DNA of 64,000 nucleotides from Phallus indusiatus (taxonomy: Eukaryota; Basidiomycota; Agaricomycetes; Phallales; Phallaceae), in NCBI GenBank assembly GCA_027605045.1, contig JAQFWX010000004.1, positions 2,924,683 to 2,988,682 on the forward strand, written 5' to 3'. Below are positions 22,331 to 39,846 of this stretch, one piece after another; the stretch's first letter is position 1, and the number at the start of each line of letters is the position of its first letter. Below the pieces are notes generated by a model. It searched no databases. It was not told the origin of the DNA and saw nothing but the letters and a program-made list of their open reading frames with translations. Made by a program: the position numbers and the translations under genes.

Positions 22331-25300
22331 ATGGTATACTATTATTTCTGTCTCTGAGAAGCGTTGTTTTGAACAAAGAATTGAATTTAGGAAAACTCCG
22401 TAAACAAAGTCACTGGAAAAAAGAGGAGACGACTGGAGAAATACATTGTAAAGTACTACCACTCGGCACGACCAAGTCACGCTGCTGATTTCCTTGGTGC
22501 AGGACAAAAAGCTCAAGCAAGAGGAAAGGTCAAAATTACTGACGAAACTCGCGTGCGTAGCTTTATCATGACTCTTACAGCTACAACCGACCTGTTCAAT
22601 CTGGTAAAAAAAACAGACACTCTCAATCCACTGTCAATACCTCTACCCTACTCCCGTCATCTTCCCTCGGTTCACGCAAGTCGCTTACCCTTGCAGGGGG
22701 ACGAACAAAATCACTGGAAAATGAAACACCCAAGGTTATCAGAGCCACCAGGGTCCCAAAACGAAAAAGAGAGCCTGACGAGGCATCACAAGTGTCTTCT
22801 GGCTCCGAAGATGACTCATCAGACTCAGAAGAGAAAGAGGAAGAAGAACAAATCAATGCCCCGCGAGAGGACCCTCCAGTAGCTCCAAAGCTGAGCTTCA
22901 AGGAATGGGCACAAAAGCAATTGCAACTAGCAAAACAGCCAGTGCCAGATGTCGCGCAACAGAGTACAGCATCTGCACCAATCCCTGCCAGTGAGGAAGC
23001 TCATAAATCCCCCTCTGACGACATCCGGACACCCCAAGCCACCAATGCGACTGGTCCCCCGACTGGTCCTCTAGGCCAAATGTTCTCAATACCTTCAAGC
23101 TCTCTGCTTACAAGTGCCTCTTCCACTAAAGCTGTACCTGTACATCGTGATGATAAAATTCAAGCCGCGAGATTGCATCTTCCTATTGTTTCTGAAGAGC
23201 AGACAATCATGGAAGCAATTCTCATAAATCCCATCGTAGTAATATGTGGCGAAACTGGAAGCGGGAAAACCACACAGCTACCTCAATTTCTATACGAAGC
23301 TGGCTTTGGCACTCAAGGCAGTGGTAGGTCTTATGACATCTCCCGAGACCTTCAAATTTTCACAATTTAGAATTGTCATCCAGAGAACCCAGGAATTATA
23401 GGCATAACCCAGCCTCGCCGAGTAGCCGCAATGTCCATGGCAAATCGTGTGGCTTTGGAGCTTGGATTACCCTCCTCTCGCGTGGCATACCAGATTCGAT
23501 ATGATGCAACAGTCTCCCCGTCAACTATCATCAAGTTCATGACAGATGGTGTCTTACTGCGGGAGCTCACCACTGATTTCCTTCTTTCGAAATATTCCGT
23601 TGTTATAATTGACGAGGCCCATGAGAGAAGCATGAATACTGACATACTGATAGGCATATTAAGTCGTCTGGTCAAACTGAGACAAACAATGTGGGAACAG
23701 AAAAAAGACGGAATTAAAGTTGACAAAAATTTCCCTTTACTCTCATCAATATGCTAACTCACTCGTTAGCCACTTCGTCTCATCATTATGTCGGCAACTC
23801 TTCGTGTTGAAGATTTTACGTCAAATCCAATTCTGTTTCCCGTTCCTCCTCCCGTCATTAATATTACAGCAAGACAGCATCCAGTAACAATCCACTTTAG
23901 CCGAAAAACCGCGTCAGATTATGTCTCAGAAGCTATTCGAAAAGTATCCCAAATTCACGTCAAATTACCTCCTGGTGGTATTCTGGTGTTTATGACGGGG
24001 CAGGAGGAAGTCACCACTGTCTGCAGAAAATTACAAGCCAAATTCAAGTTGGTTACGAAGAAGAAAATTATGAGTAAATCGAAGGAGGAACCACAGTTGT
24101 CGCAATTTTCAGCCGTTCAAGGTAAAAGAGAATGTTAATTAGATTTGTATTTGAATGCTACTCTTAATTTCGTAAACTTCACTAGCGGACATAGAACCCG
24201 AAGAATTCGACCTCGGAGATCAAGCCCTTAATGCTGTTGCTGACACTGATGCTGACACTGAGGGTGACTCCGATGACAACTCTGACTTTGAAGGACCAGG
24301 TGACGACGGTAAGCCTCAACGAAATAATTTTTTTCGAAGGGTGTTTGAATAAAATGACAGAATTACCGGTGCACGTACTGCCTTTGTATTCACTTTTACC
24401 GAGCGAAAAGCAATTAGAGGTGTTTCAAGATCCTCCATCCGGTTCAAGATTAATTGTGGTCGCTACCAACATAGCCGAAACTTCGTTGACTATTCCAAAT
24501 ATGCGTTATGTCGTAGACTGCGGCCGTGTCAAAGAAGTATATTGATGTCATAATGTATCAATGAACGTTGTCTAACACTCATTAATAGCGTAGATATGAT
24601 TCACGAAGTGGTATTCAATCGTTTCCGGTTTCATGGATATCCAAAGCCTCTGCAGCGCAGAGATCTGGCAGAGCTGGTCGCACGGGGCCGGGTCACTGCT
24701 ATCGACTTTATTCCTCAGCTTTTTTTGAAAATTATTTTGAGGACTTTACTCAACCAGAAATTCTTCGGGTGCCTGTAGAAGGTGTTGTTTTACAGATGAA
24801 GGCTATGAATATCGATGCTGTCGTGAACTTTCCATTTCCTACCCCTCCTGACCGAATTAGCCTTAAAAAGGCGGAAAAAACGCTAATCAATTTGGGTGCG
24901 CTTGAGGATAAAGGGGGGAATATGACCTTTATCACCAATCTCGGGAAAGCCATGGCAATATTCCCTTTATCTCCCAGATTCTCAAAAATTTTAGTGTCCG
25001 CCAAACAAAACGGATGTCTCCCTTTCGCAATTGCGATCGTGTCTGCTCTGGCGTCGGGAGATCCATTTCTTCGTCCAGAGCATGTTCCCAAATCGGCCAA
25101 TCTTGAAATTCCGGAAGAAGAAGAATTCAACATGAACAATATCGTAGAGAAGCAACCCAGGCTACGTGAGTTTTACTTATCTCAACAATTACATGGATCT
25201 CTTGGAGGTGGTGTCAGCGATGTTTTCCGCCTTCTGTCCGTTATTGGTGCTTTTGAGTTTGCGGGGGGCGGTCATACTTTTTGTGTGGAACAATTTGTGC

Positions 25301-25985
25301 GACCTAAGGTAGCAGCAGTCGTATATTGGTTATCAGTATTACTGAACATTCTCACAGGCCATGGAGGAAATTCACAAATTACAAATGCAACTCCTAAACA
25401 TTCTTCGCATCAACTTTTCTGAAATAAATGTAAGCATCTTGAGTAAACCTCCAGACTCCACGCAGGTGAGCCGAGTCATTATGAACTGCGCGTAAGTAAA
25501 ACTAATTTGACACTCGCCAGTTGAAGATATTGCGGCAACTGCTGGCTGCTGCGTTTGTCGACCAAGTTGCTGCGAGACAGGATGTCGTCGATAAAGCTTC
25601 TAGTACTGGGGCCAAGTATACATCATGTCGAAATGTACCGTACAAGGTCCTTGGGGTCTCTGAAGACGCATTCATCCACCCGTCGTCCGTTCTATACAAT
25701 TCGCCACCACCGGAATTTATAGTCTTTCATGATTTGGTTAGGACAACTAAAGTTTGGCTTAAAAGTATGTTCAAGAAGTCTCCTAATTGTTCCAGACATC
25801 GTTTTTCTTAGCTGGTTAAATTAGCAAATACCGTCATCAACCCCGCTTGGCTCCCTAAGCTGGCTCCTTCTCTTTGTTCAACCTCGAAGCGTGTAAAAGC
25901 CTTTGGCGGGGGATCCCTTATCATTCCTCGATTCGGGCCCGATTCATGGGAGTTACCTGCTGTACGAGAACCTGAGAAAAAATGA
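22331..25985 (+). CDS. ECM16: DEAH-box RNA helicase DHR1/Ecm16 (DHX37-like)
   Basis: Helicase that displaces U3 snoRNA during small-subunit assembly. Twelve exons are proposed: 22331-22333, 22391-22447, 22503-22552, 22581-23323, 23384-23718, 23770-24121, 24186-24308, 24361-24536, 24589-25308, 25358-25465, 25521-25764, 25825-25985, summing to 3072 nt (1023 aa). Motifs in order: [10 protein letters not shown] (I), TQPRRVAA (Ia), DEAH (II), MSATL (III), [12 protein letters not shown] (V) and [12 protein letters not shown] (VI). The basic N-terminus ([19 protein letters not shown]) is typical. Two weak points: exon 1 is just the ATG, and the intron 22553-22580 would be only 28 nt. A 52-nt alternative intron would delete the conserved KLLTKLA. 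Confidence 0.92.
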
Positions 25986-26168
25986 GCCCACGTCCTCACT
26001 GTTTACCAGGTGGGCAAAGTTTGCGAAAATAGCTGTAATTGTAAGCAAATGCCAGAGCATAAAAACTGTTTCGGTATAATACATTCAATTTTCGTATGCC
26101 TGTGCTGGAGATGTGGTTTGTACCACCTGTACATAACTGTTTGTGTAGGCATTTACGCGAGCGTCCCA

Positions 26169-26833
26169 TTAAAGGGCGCCGTGTCCCCCTGTGGACCCAA
26201 AGCCGCCTGCTCCCCGAAGAGTTTCGTCAAGATCCTAACAAACATCTAGGATCAAACTAATTAATAGATGAATACAGAATCAACATACATCTACTTTCAA
26301 GACTTCCGGCGTTTCGATCTTTTCGATTATAAGCTGTGCAACGCGATCACCCACCAAGACTGATATTTTATTCAATGAATTTGAGAGAATAGTTTGTATT
26401 GTGATGTAAATACCTTTGAAATTTTGGTCGGAGTGATTAAACAACAAAATGTAGACAATTCCACGATAATCTGCATCAATCACCCCGGCTCCGGTATCGA
26501 TCATATACTTGGAGGCTAGGACAATGAACGTCGATTCAACGAGATCCAACCAACACATACCTAATCCACTACGAGGCGCGACACGTCCATAAGTCCCGAC
26601 GGGAACCGCAATTGAAATCTGGGTATCTATCAAGGCCTTTCCCTTGGCTGGGACTGTTTTCTCCTCAGCACTACTCGGTGAACGTTTCATACAAAAACGC
26701 GCGATATACGATAAGAGAAGGCGAACCTGAACAGATCATAGCCAGCAGACAGAAGAGATCCGCGTAGAGGAACACGTGCATTTGCTGAATGGCACTTTAC
26801 AAGAAGTGTCGACGAAGGTGCAGCTGTGGTCAT
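26169..26833 (-). CDS. DUT1: dUTP pyrophosphatase (dUTPase)
   Basis: Trimeric enzyme that hydrolyses dUTP to dUMP, keeping uracil out of DNA. Five exons (26833-26727, 26670-26561, 26515-26414, 26359-26289, 26234-26169) sum to 456 nt (151 aa), the normal size. All five motifs are visible: AGYDLFSAEE (1), PRSGL (2), GVIDADYRG (3), GDRVAQLI (4) and [10 protein letters not shown] (5). The ATG at 26833 was chosen because the first exon supplies motif 1; the in-frame Met at 26690 lies inside the first intron. It is divergent from the kinase gene at 27143 and convergent with the DEAH helicase. Confidence 0.95.
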
Positions 26834-27142
26834 TGAAGTTTCAATAGAGAGAGCTTGGATTCACGTCGCCGCGATTACCGTCACGTACTTATCGAGATCA
26901 GAATCTTTCTTCGGTCGTTTCCGAGCATTATGTAACACCAAATTCGCATTGAAAAACAATCGTTCACTCTTCTAAAAGCTGAACTACCACTGCTAAATTA
27001 TAATGTCGCTCCATTGCAAGTCGAATGATCGTTGTAAACACAATGAGTGAGATCTGATACCTATCTAGGTATTGCCGCTAAACCGCTAAAGGCGCTGATT
27101 CTCGGCTCCATTTTCCCGCGCGCGGAATCAAATGCTTTTCGA
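26834..27142. promoter_or_regulatory. Divergent promoter region, dUTPase/NAK1-type kinase
   Basis: A 309-bp spacer between two start codons. No coding sequence or structural RNA was seen. It contains CCCGCGCGCGGAATC near 27115; an MCB-like role for dUTPase would be speculation. Confidence 0.35.
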
Positions 27143-30100
27143 ATGTCCTCCTTGAGATCCATCCCCGTTCAAAATCAAGTCCCGGTAACACAAGTATGTC
27201 TCAGAATGTTGTATTCCATTATTGACCTTGATTTGAGCTCAATCATTTATTAGCTTTACCGCAAGCTCGAGATTGTGGGGAAAGGTGCCTATGGAGCGGT
27301 ATATCGTGGCGTTCATATTCCCACTGGAGACGTCGTTGCGCTCAAAATTATCAACCTCGACACTCCGGATGATGACGTAGAAGACATTCAACGTGAGGTT
27401 GCTCTTCTCAGCCAGTTACGTGGTCCTGGGACGAACAACATCACTAAATATTACGGATGCTACCTGGACGGGCCACATGTCTGGATTGTAATGGATTATG
27501 CAAGCGGCGGAAGTGTTCGAACACTGATGAAAGCTACAAGGGGAAACGTCATTGACGAACGGCATTCTGTCGTAATAATGAGAGAACTACTATCTGCCCT
27601 GGTTTACATTCACAAATCTGGAGTTATACATCGTGACATCAAGGCCGCCAACGTTTTGGTTACAGACCAAGGTCGTGTAATGTTGTGCGATTTTGGTGTT
27701 TCGGCTCTCCTTTCTACCGCTCATGCCAAACGCACGACTTTTGTCGGTACTCCTTACTGGATGGCCCCAGAAGTCATTACATCTGGTTCAATGTACGATT
27801 CCAAAGCCGACATATGGAGTCTTGGTATCACGCTTTACGAAATGACTACTGGTGCACCGCCTCACTCCAATCAGGTTGAAGTCAAAGTCCTGTCCCTCAT
27901 TCCCAGCACCAAACCCCCGCGTTTGGCTGAACACGAAGGTTCCAAAGACATGCGAGAGTTCGTTGCAATGTGTCTCAAAGAAGTGCCCGGTGAGGTAAGC
28001 GGTTCTTGTGTATCGAAATGAGTTTCTAGTCAAATACGGATATGTTTAGCGAGCCAGTGCTGAAGAACTGACCAAAGTCAAATGGATCAAATCAGCAGCT
28101 AAGACGCCGGTTTCCATTTTAAAGGAGTTAGTGGTTCAGTACGAAGCGTGGGGTCGAGCGGGTGGTGTTCGCAAGAGTCTTTTCGAAGCCAACGAAGAAG
28201 AGGACGAAGATAGGTAAGATCTGTTACCCCCCTTTTTTTGGGGGTATAAAAACCTTCATTTTGACCTTATGTATGACATGGCAGTTTGAAGTCCAACAAC
28301 CGTGAAAGTACTTGGGAGTTCGATACCCTTCGTGGCGGATCGTTCGCCGACTTCAGAGCTTCCGGCGAGGGTAGCACCGAAAATGAAAGTACTTTAAATG
28401 ATGCGCCAACAGCGACAGCAATTTCACCACCACAACGGGTACCGCCGCGATCTTTGAGGATGCTTTTTGAAGGGACAGATAACCCTAGTGGGGGTTCTGA
28501 CCCGTTCGGGTTAATGGCACGTCCGAGAACGACAACTCCTGCTTCAGCTTCAACTCAACCAACATCCACTTCGACGGCGCCATCAACAGTATCAACAACA
28601 GATGGAGACCGAACTGTAAAACAGTCGGCGTCTTCGATGTCGATGACATCACCTTCAGCAAAATATTCAGTGCCGCCGTTACCACAATTACAAACTGCTT
28701 TTGCTTACGTCGAACCCTCATCACCCCAGCCCTCTGATCTTGGTTCCACTTCCACGTCTACTTCTCATTCTACCCCATCATCTTCGAGATCGAGGTCGTC
28801 TTCTTCGCCAACTTCCTCATCGCGCGGCTCAGATCCTACCACTGCTAGACAAGCAACATTTGCATTCCCTCCCCTTCCGCCCGTATTGGCAACATCAGGA
28901 ACAGAATCATCAATATCATTGGCGTCCTCGTCTTCCTCATCGTCCTCCTCTTCGTCACAAAATGGTTTACGCCCTATAAATACCACTCTTTTATCTTCTT
29001 CCGATGAAGACAGTATAGGTGCAAGACCTCCCCGATCGGCTCGAACACCGACGTACAGAGAGGTCCGACAAAGTCGTGGCTTGCCAGATATTTCCATTCC
29101 ACCAAATCTTAATAAAAAAAGTAAGACACCATCGGCGTCTCCTACCTCATCATCGCCACCTGCGCGAAGTATCCCTCCATCATTCCCTGCTGTATCTTCA
29201 TCCACAGTTCGAAACGATTCTATTGCATCAGGATCGTCAACTTCGACAATTAGACGAGTACGAAAAGTGGCTACTGCATCGCCTGTGAACTTTCAGTTTC
29301 CAGCTTCTACTCGGCCTAGGGTTGAGTCGCAACCTGAACACCCTACTTCTTCTCCCACATCCTCTCCGCCACGTCAAATGCAACTGGCATATTCACTGGA
29401 TGAATTTGAGAAAGACATTGGTTCTGGAAAAACCAGTCCAACGTTATTTAGAACTACATCACCGACTTCAACAACCACAATAATGACTTCGTCTTCACCG
29501 ACTTCACATATAGCAACGCATTCGCTGGACGATAGCGTGATTAGTAGTCCGGGGACGATCCGCCACCGACCGGGTCTAGCAATGCCTTTACCTCCCTTTT
29601 CCCGCGCGCACAGTGCCACGCCAGCGGGTGGCAGACGGTATACTACTGCTACTCATTCGGAAGCAGGTGCTGCGTTATCGCGTGGTCCGTCATTGAACCG
29701 ACAAGGATCAGTTGCGGTTATGGAGACTGTACCGATGCCGACAGCCTCGATGACTGATAGAGCAGCAATACCGGGAACTGGGATAGGATTGATGACGTCG
29801 TCGTCGTCGTCGCTTCAACCACCTTTGTCGCTTTTGAGAGGAAGGAATAGAAGCGAGAGTGCTAGTGCTGCCGGGTACCGGAGTGAGGGTGATGTTGGTG
29901 GTAATGGTGGATTGAAAATGCCAGCTCTCAAAGACGTTTTAAAGGTTGAAATTCCCCTTATTTGTGTAACTATTGGTCGCTAATATGATCTTTTTATTAG
30001 TTAGCTCCGCTACCTAATAATCTGGTTAGCGGACCAGATTTTTTACCTCCCTCTCCGTCAGTCCATACTCCGTTGAACCGACCCCAAGTACGACCACATC

Positions 30101-30535
30101 AACCTCCAATACCCCTTCAAATTGTAACTGCTACCGCTTCTTCTTCTACCACCTCCTTAGACCAACAGCTCAGCGGCGCGTCTTCTCTCCTTGAGGCCAC
30201 GAGTGCAGCTTCGAAACTGTCAAAGCACCACCACTCACCACACCGTTACAACCGCCACTTATCAAACCTCTAGAACTTCTCAAATCCACATTGTCGCCTG
30301 CGGAGGCACAAGCAGAACTTGCGAGAACAGTAGATGACCTTGCCAAGTGGTTGAGCGTTGTTGAAGCAGGTTTGACTAGCCTCCTGGAGAAATCTCTTTT
30401 GAAGGTGGACATAGTGTAGTCATTCAGGAAAATCGAGAGGAAGAAGATGCTGTTGATGGCGGTGTGTTTGCTAACGGTAGTGGCATCGCTAGTGGCGCGG
30501 GTGATTCAGGTGTTGTCTCTTTGGATACTCATTAA
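27143..30535 (+). CDS. NAK1: STE20/GCKIII-family kinase (NAK1/KIC1-like), C-terminal frame breaks
   Basis: Morphogenesis-network (RAM) kinase acting upstream of NDR kinases in polarity. Exons: 27143-27193, 27254-27994, 28050-28213, 28285-29944, then from 30001. The kinase domain is complete: GKGAYGAVYRG loop, VALKII Lys, HRDIKAANVL, DFG, GTPYWMAPEV, and DIWSLGITLYEM. After it comes a very long Ser/Thr/Pro-rich, disordered region (about 28,380-30,200). The conserved C-terminal block (ELARTVDDLAKWLSVVEAGL) is present but in another frame, and the acidic tail ending SLDTH at 30533 is in a third. Both shifts equal one missing base, near 30,160-30,215 and at the TTTT run near 30,399. Homopolymer errors are the simplest explanation. 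Confidence 0.9.
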
Positions 30536-30753
30536 TTGTTATTCCGTTTTTGGGTTTGTATAAACTCTTGCCTTCTCGCATGTATCAGACAATCTTATTT
30601 GGTGTATTCAAAATATCGTACATAATTGGTATCCGGTTTGCGGAACGAACTTGGGAGATTAGTAGTGGACGATCTCCAAAATGAATAAGCGACTCGTACA
30701 TGAAAGTGCATTAGTCAAAGGTGGTAAAAAAAGGATTTACGATCATTTCATTA

Positions 30754-31642
30754 CTAAAATTTAGCTTCCCAGCTGATACCACATCCACAGCCTGCAGTTT
30801 TAGCTTGCGGATTGTCAATAACCCGACAATAAGCTCGGTCGCGTAATCTAGCGTTGAACCCTTCAATAATCTCAGCGATACGGCATCGACGACAATTGCT
30901 GCATTTCGATGCATGGGGTGTATGAATCGACTTTTGATGGATTAAAAAAGTCAGTTTTTCAACAGCTCAGGGAAACAGTGGGAACACACTAGTCATCTGG
31001 TGCTTGATTTGACGTCAACTCGAGCTTGTATTGGTACCCGTGACATCCCCCTGATTCTACTGCAACGCGAAGGGAGACCGTCGGGTCGTTTTCTAACTTC
31101 GAAATGTCGCTCAATTTCTGTATGGACGGAAGGGGGAGTATATATGGTAAGGATTCGCAGGTTGGGAATAGCTATGACAACGGTACCTGCGCTGCTCTTT
31201 CAGTAATTAAAAATTGCGCTTCATTTTGATTTAAAAGCCCAACTTCCTCGTCAGGAGCAATCCCCGAAGGGTCCGGAAGCGCAAAGAGAATGGCTTGAGC
31301 ACGGGTGGTTCCAGGCTCATCAGTCCTTGTCGTTGTGGCATAACCTCTAGTCGACAAGATTCGTATAAAATCAATTCTCTGTTCTACTGTTTTCAGGCGT
31401 CTATGTAGTTGATATTTGTCGAACCATAATATAAGAGATGGTAAGGTAGCGTGCTGGAGTATGACGGGGACGGATAGGTTGTAAACTCGGGATACGGTGG
31501 GTCTTCTTGCTCCGGAAAGCGGCAAGCTCGGATTGATCTGCTGTTTGGTGAAATATCTTCGGCAGAAACTAAGTCTGAAGCAATGCCCCAGGCCCACTAG
31601 GGCAGCAGGTACATTCAGTGACATTTTTTGGAGGGTTTTCAT
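30754..31642 (-). CDS. ISA2: Mitochondrial iron-sulfur assembly protein ISA2, apparently frame-disrupted
   Basis: A-type carrier that with ISA1 and IBA57 builds mitochondrial [4Fe-4S] clusters. Exons 31642-31187, 31117-30990 and 30930-30754. The N-terminus is basic and hydrophobic, consistent with import; the start may be 31642 or the ATG at 31624. The core is clear: VAVESGGCHGYQYKLEL with the first cluster cysteine, then IHPMHRNAAIVVDAVSLRLL. After DYATELI the frame breaks at about 30,824-30,828. The final block DNPQAKTAGCGCGISW with the two other cysteines follows in another frame. About four residues (10 nt) appear to be missing there. As given, the protein would lose its CGC motif. The divergent partner KGD4 is also mitochondrial. 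Confidence 0.88.
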
Positions 31643-31692
31643 GTGTGTAACGCGTCACGCTTGCAAGGAAGTGTTACTTTGAACTAAAAGCC
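31643..31692. promoter_or_regulatory. Shared divergent promoter, ISA2/KGD4
   Basis: Only 50 bp separate the start codons of two mitochondrial-protein genes (68 bp if ISA2 starts at 31624). The shared promoter is inferred from spacing alone. Confidence 0.35.
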
Positions 31693-32117
31693 ATGCAGGC
31701 ATCCCAGAGATTATTACGCATTCACACACCCCTCATACACTTTGTTGGAAGGAGGACAACATCTCCAGCAGGTAATTTGTCATTATTGTTACTAAATTCT
31801 CTGCGTTATGTTTAGCTACTCTTTCAAGAACCGCACCAAGCTCAACCGCATCCGGCATCACCTCCAGACGTTGTGTCTCAATTCAGCGCTCTGTTTCGGG
31901 TGAAGGACTCGCCAGTTACTGCAGCAACTACTGACTTGCCAGGGCATACCCAAGTTTATGGCGAGTTCTGGCACGCACCGTCTCGTCTTTGGCAGCCTGC
32001 TCGGTCGGTCCCAGATGACGAAGCGGTCGCAGTCATGGTGAGCTTGTTTCAGAATTTAATGAATGCATATCCTAATGACATATATACCAATAGAGTGGGG
32101 GAGCTTCATTGCGATAG
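31693..32117 (+). CDS. KGD4: 2-oxoglutarate dehydrogenase subunit KGD4 (YMR31/MRPS36 family)
   Basis: Small adaptor that recruits the E3 component to the mitochondrial 2-oxoglutarate dehydrogenase complex; older literature lists it as a ribosomal protein. Exons 31693-31771, 31829-32037 and 32094-32117 sum to 312 nt (103 aa). Key marks: the N-terminal IHTPLIHFVGRRT, the PHPASPPD linker, GEFWHAPSRLWQP, and the terminal MSGGAS, which only appears after removing the last 56-nt intron. The first acceptor (CTTTCAAG) was chosen because the nearer TTTAG breaks the frame. The stop lies 9 bp from the RPC1 stop on the other strand, so the two 3' UTRs must overlap. Confidence 0.9.
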
Positions 32118-32126
32118 AGTATATAT

Positions 32127-37530
<5,404 letters not shown>

Positions 37531-37594
37531 GACTGTAGGCTGTCGTTTTAAATTACGTAATCAGCATTTGTCACTAGAACACGCGGAGTAAACT

Positions 37595-37745
37595 TAGTGT
37601 TGCCCATGGCTGGGCTCAAATTCGGCTAAGCCGCCAGCCCAGCCGATTTTTAAGCCGAGACGAGCCGATTCTGACAGCCGCTGGGAAAGAGCTGGCTCGG
37701 CTCAATAGCTGTGCTGAGCCGGCTCAAGCCGGCTCCAAGCCTTGT
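37595..37745 (+). mobile_element. hAT-like MITE end fragment with AGCCGGCTC units
   Basis: It starts TAGTGTTGCCC, nearly the terminal sequence of the complete element at 47,013. About 140 bp rich in GAGCC/GGCTC palindromic units (for example GAGCCGGCTCAAGCCGGCTC) follow. No matching right end was found, so it is truncated. Confidence 0.5.
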
Positions 37746-37953
37746 GTATGTGACATGTGACATACATTACGTCACACCTTAACATGCGCATCCCCTCAGC
37801 CTGTAAAGCACTCAAATCTCGGCGCATCCGCGTTTTCAAACATGAGATGAAACTGGAATTTGTTTGCCCAATCCGTTTCATTCAAAAATCACATTTGGGG
37901 ACACCGATATAAGATACACTCCGCTTAACAGTGTTCCTTCTCGGTCCGTCAAT

Positions 37954-39229
37954 CCCAGTGAAAAGTCCCCATGTTTGCTACGGATTTTTCCTGACCACTC
38001 GTGACAACAAATGTTAATCTGACGTAATCATTCACTGGCAGCAATTTAAAAGTTCCTTGAAAGCATCACAGTTAAAATCTGACAAAATCCTGTTTCATTC
38101 TGACTATAAGACATTTGTCCCTGGTACTTTCTGCACTATCCTGACACCTCAGATAGGTTCTTTCAGGTTCATTGATTTATCCGCCTCCTGCTTATGTATG
38201 TTTAACTGTCAGAAATTTTTCTTTATTAATGCATCTAATTAATTACATCCTCGTTTCTACTATAAATTTGATACCGCTTTCGTTATCTCCAAAGGTGATG
38301 AAGAGATGGTGGACGGAAAGTGGTCAGAACAATGGTGAAAGATGGGAAATGGGAAGAATGAAGGAAATGCTAAGATGTACATAAGCAAGGCTTTATCAAA
38401 ACAAAAATATGGTCGACACGTACATATTCAGGTCCTGGCTATCGAAGCGTCTGTTTGTACATCTATACCAACTTGAATAAGACGAAATAGTAGTACCCAT
38501 TAGGGAGCACATACCTCCTCCACAATATCAGGTAAGTGCCCTCAGCAGATTAAAGACCCTTTTCTGTATGTACCCAAGTTAGCTAATGAATGAGTGAATT
38601 CCATACCGTGCAGTCTCCGATGAAGTTTTTAATGCAGTGTTTTTATGTTGCAAATGCATGTATGCATCGTCCTCCAAATGATCGTCATTTTCTCTGCTTC
38701 TGCTTGCGATGAGAAGCTATTTTCGACCGGCTTTAGCTTTAGCGAACGTAACTATAAAGCTCTAAGCAGAAAATGATCAGTGTTAGACACAAAAGAAGGA
38801 TCCACTCATGTGGTATGCCACGTATCTGGTTGCTTCCTCGTTATGACCTTTGGTTTGAGTTACGCGTTCCGGATGTATCAGACGTAAGAATGACTTGATA
38901 ACTGGGGGGCAGGACGAACTTAGCGAAGACAGCGTAGTGGGATGATGGCGGTCAGAGTGAAAGGCAGTTTGCCCTTAACACTGTAATTTTAAACACCGCC
39001 AAGTAGGCGAAAAAAAAAGGTCGTGTCAGCGACAAGGCGATCCATTGGAAAAGTTCATTATTATATGACTTTTATATTAGTGTGTAAATAGTATACAGGG
39101 AAATTTAACCACTCTGAAAAACTGTCAGACATGCGCAATCAGAAACTAGTCATGAACGTACCTCTCACGTCAGATGGAACTGACAAAGTCAGTAACACGC
39201 CATGACGGACACGGGGACTTTTCACTGGG
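37954..39229. mobile_element. Possible degraded Tc1-size element bounded by inverted repeats
   Basis: CCCAGTGAAAAGTCCCC at 37954 is repeated inverted at 39229, and the segment is 1276 bp long. Inner sequence similarity fades quickly. TCAAT occurs just outside both ends but not as an exact duplication. No transposase was recognised. Confidence 0.3.
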
Positions 39230-39387
39230 CATCAATGATCAAGCCGGTTCGCAGGGTCTCTTGGTCTAATTACTTGGAAAAACAAATTCATCGTGAAGCG
39301 TTTGGCAACTACCGTTTGCAAAACATGTGGTCTGCCATAGCTGGTGCCTCAGATTTGAAAGCTGGTAAAGCTGGTACACACACATTC

Positions 39388-39783
39388 TGTTAGGGCTACT
39401 CAGCTCACACTAGAGGGAGGGGATCCTAAGAGAATATATTGGAAGGGAAACTAACTACTCACCTAGAGGGAGGGGATCCTAAGAGAACAAGCTTAGGGAC
39501 CCTCACTCTAGGTACAGCTACTATATACATAAAACGACGACGCGGCGTGCGGCCCTGACACAACTAAGTGCCAGGCGCCCAAGCCGAACCTAAGCGACGT
39601 GATGTCACGGACATCACGCCGGGTACGAGCGCGCGACGCGCGCGAGTAGAGAAAGTGAAATAGAGACAGAACAAGGAAACGGAGAGTGAAAGTAAAATAT
39701 GGAAAGGATAAATAAAATAGAAAAGAAACGATGCCGATGATAATAAATAAGAAAATGAGAGACGGCGGTAGCGTACCCTGACA
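39388..39783 (-). mobile_element. Solo LTR, family A (A1)
   Basis: 396 bp, TGTTAGGG...CCCTGACA in reverse orientation. The same LTR flanks the chromovirus. Flanking pentamers CATTC and CGTTC differ at one base. Confidence 0.8.
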
Positions 39784-39846
39784 CGTTCATTGCGTATTCT
39801 ACAGCTGACTCAAAGCTTGATTCTAGGTTCGAATGAGGTATGTATG

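Larger units (their letters stand above)
37531..39387. other. Gene-free border between gene block and repeat block
   Basis: No host exon was found. It contains a hAT-type fragment and a 1.28-kb inverted-repeat-bounded segment, listed separately. Short frames near 38,100-38,400 and 39,200-39,390 show no family resemblance. Confidence 0.5.

Noticed and set aside
28485..29205. Minus-strand ORFs opposite the kinase tail
   Set aside because: The Ser/Thr/Pro-rich tail produces long acidic or leucine-rich shadow frames; codon logic and exon structure support the plus strand.
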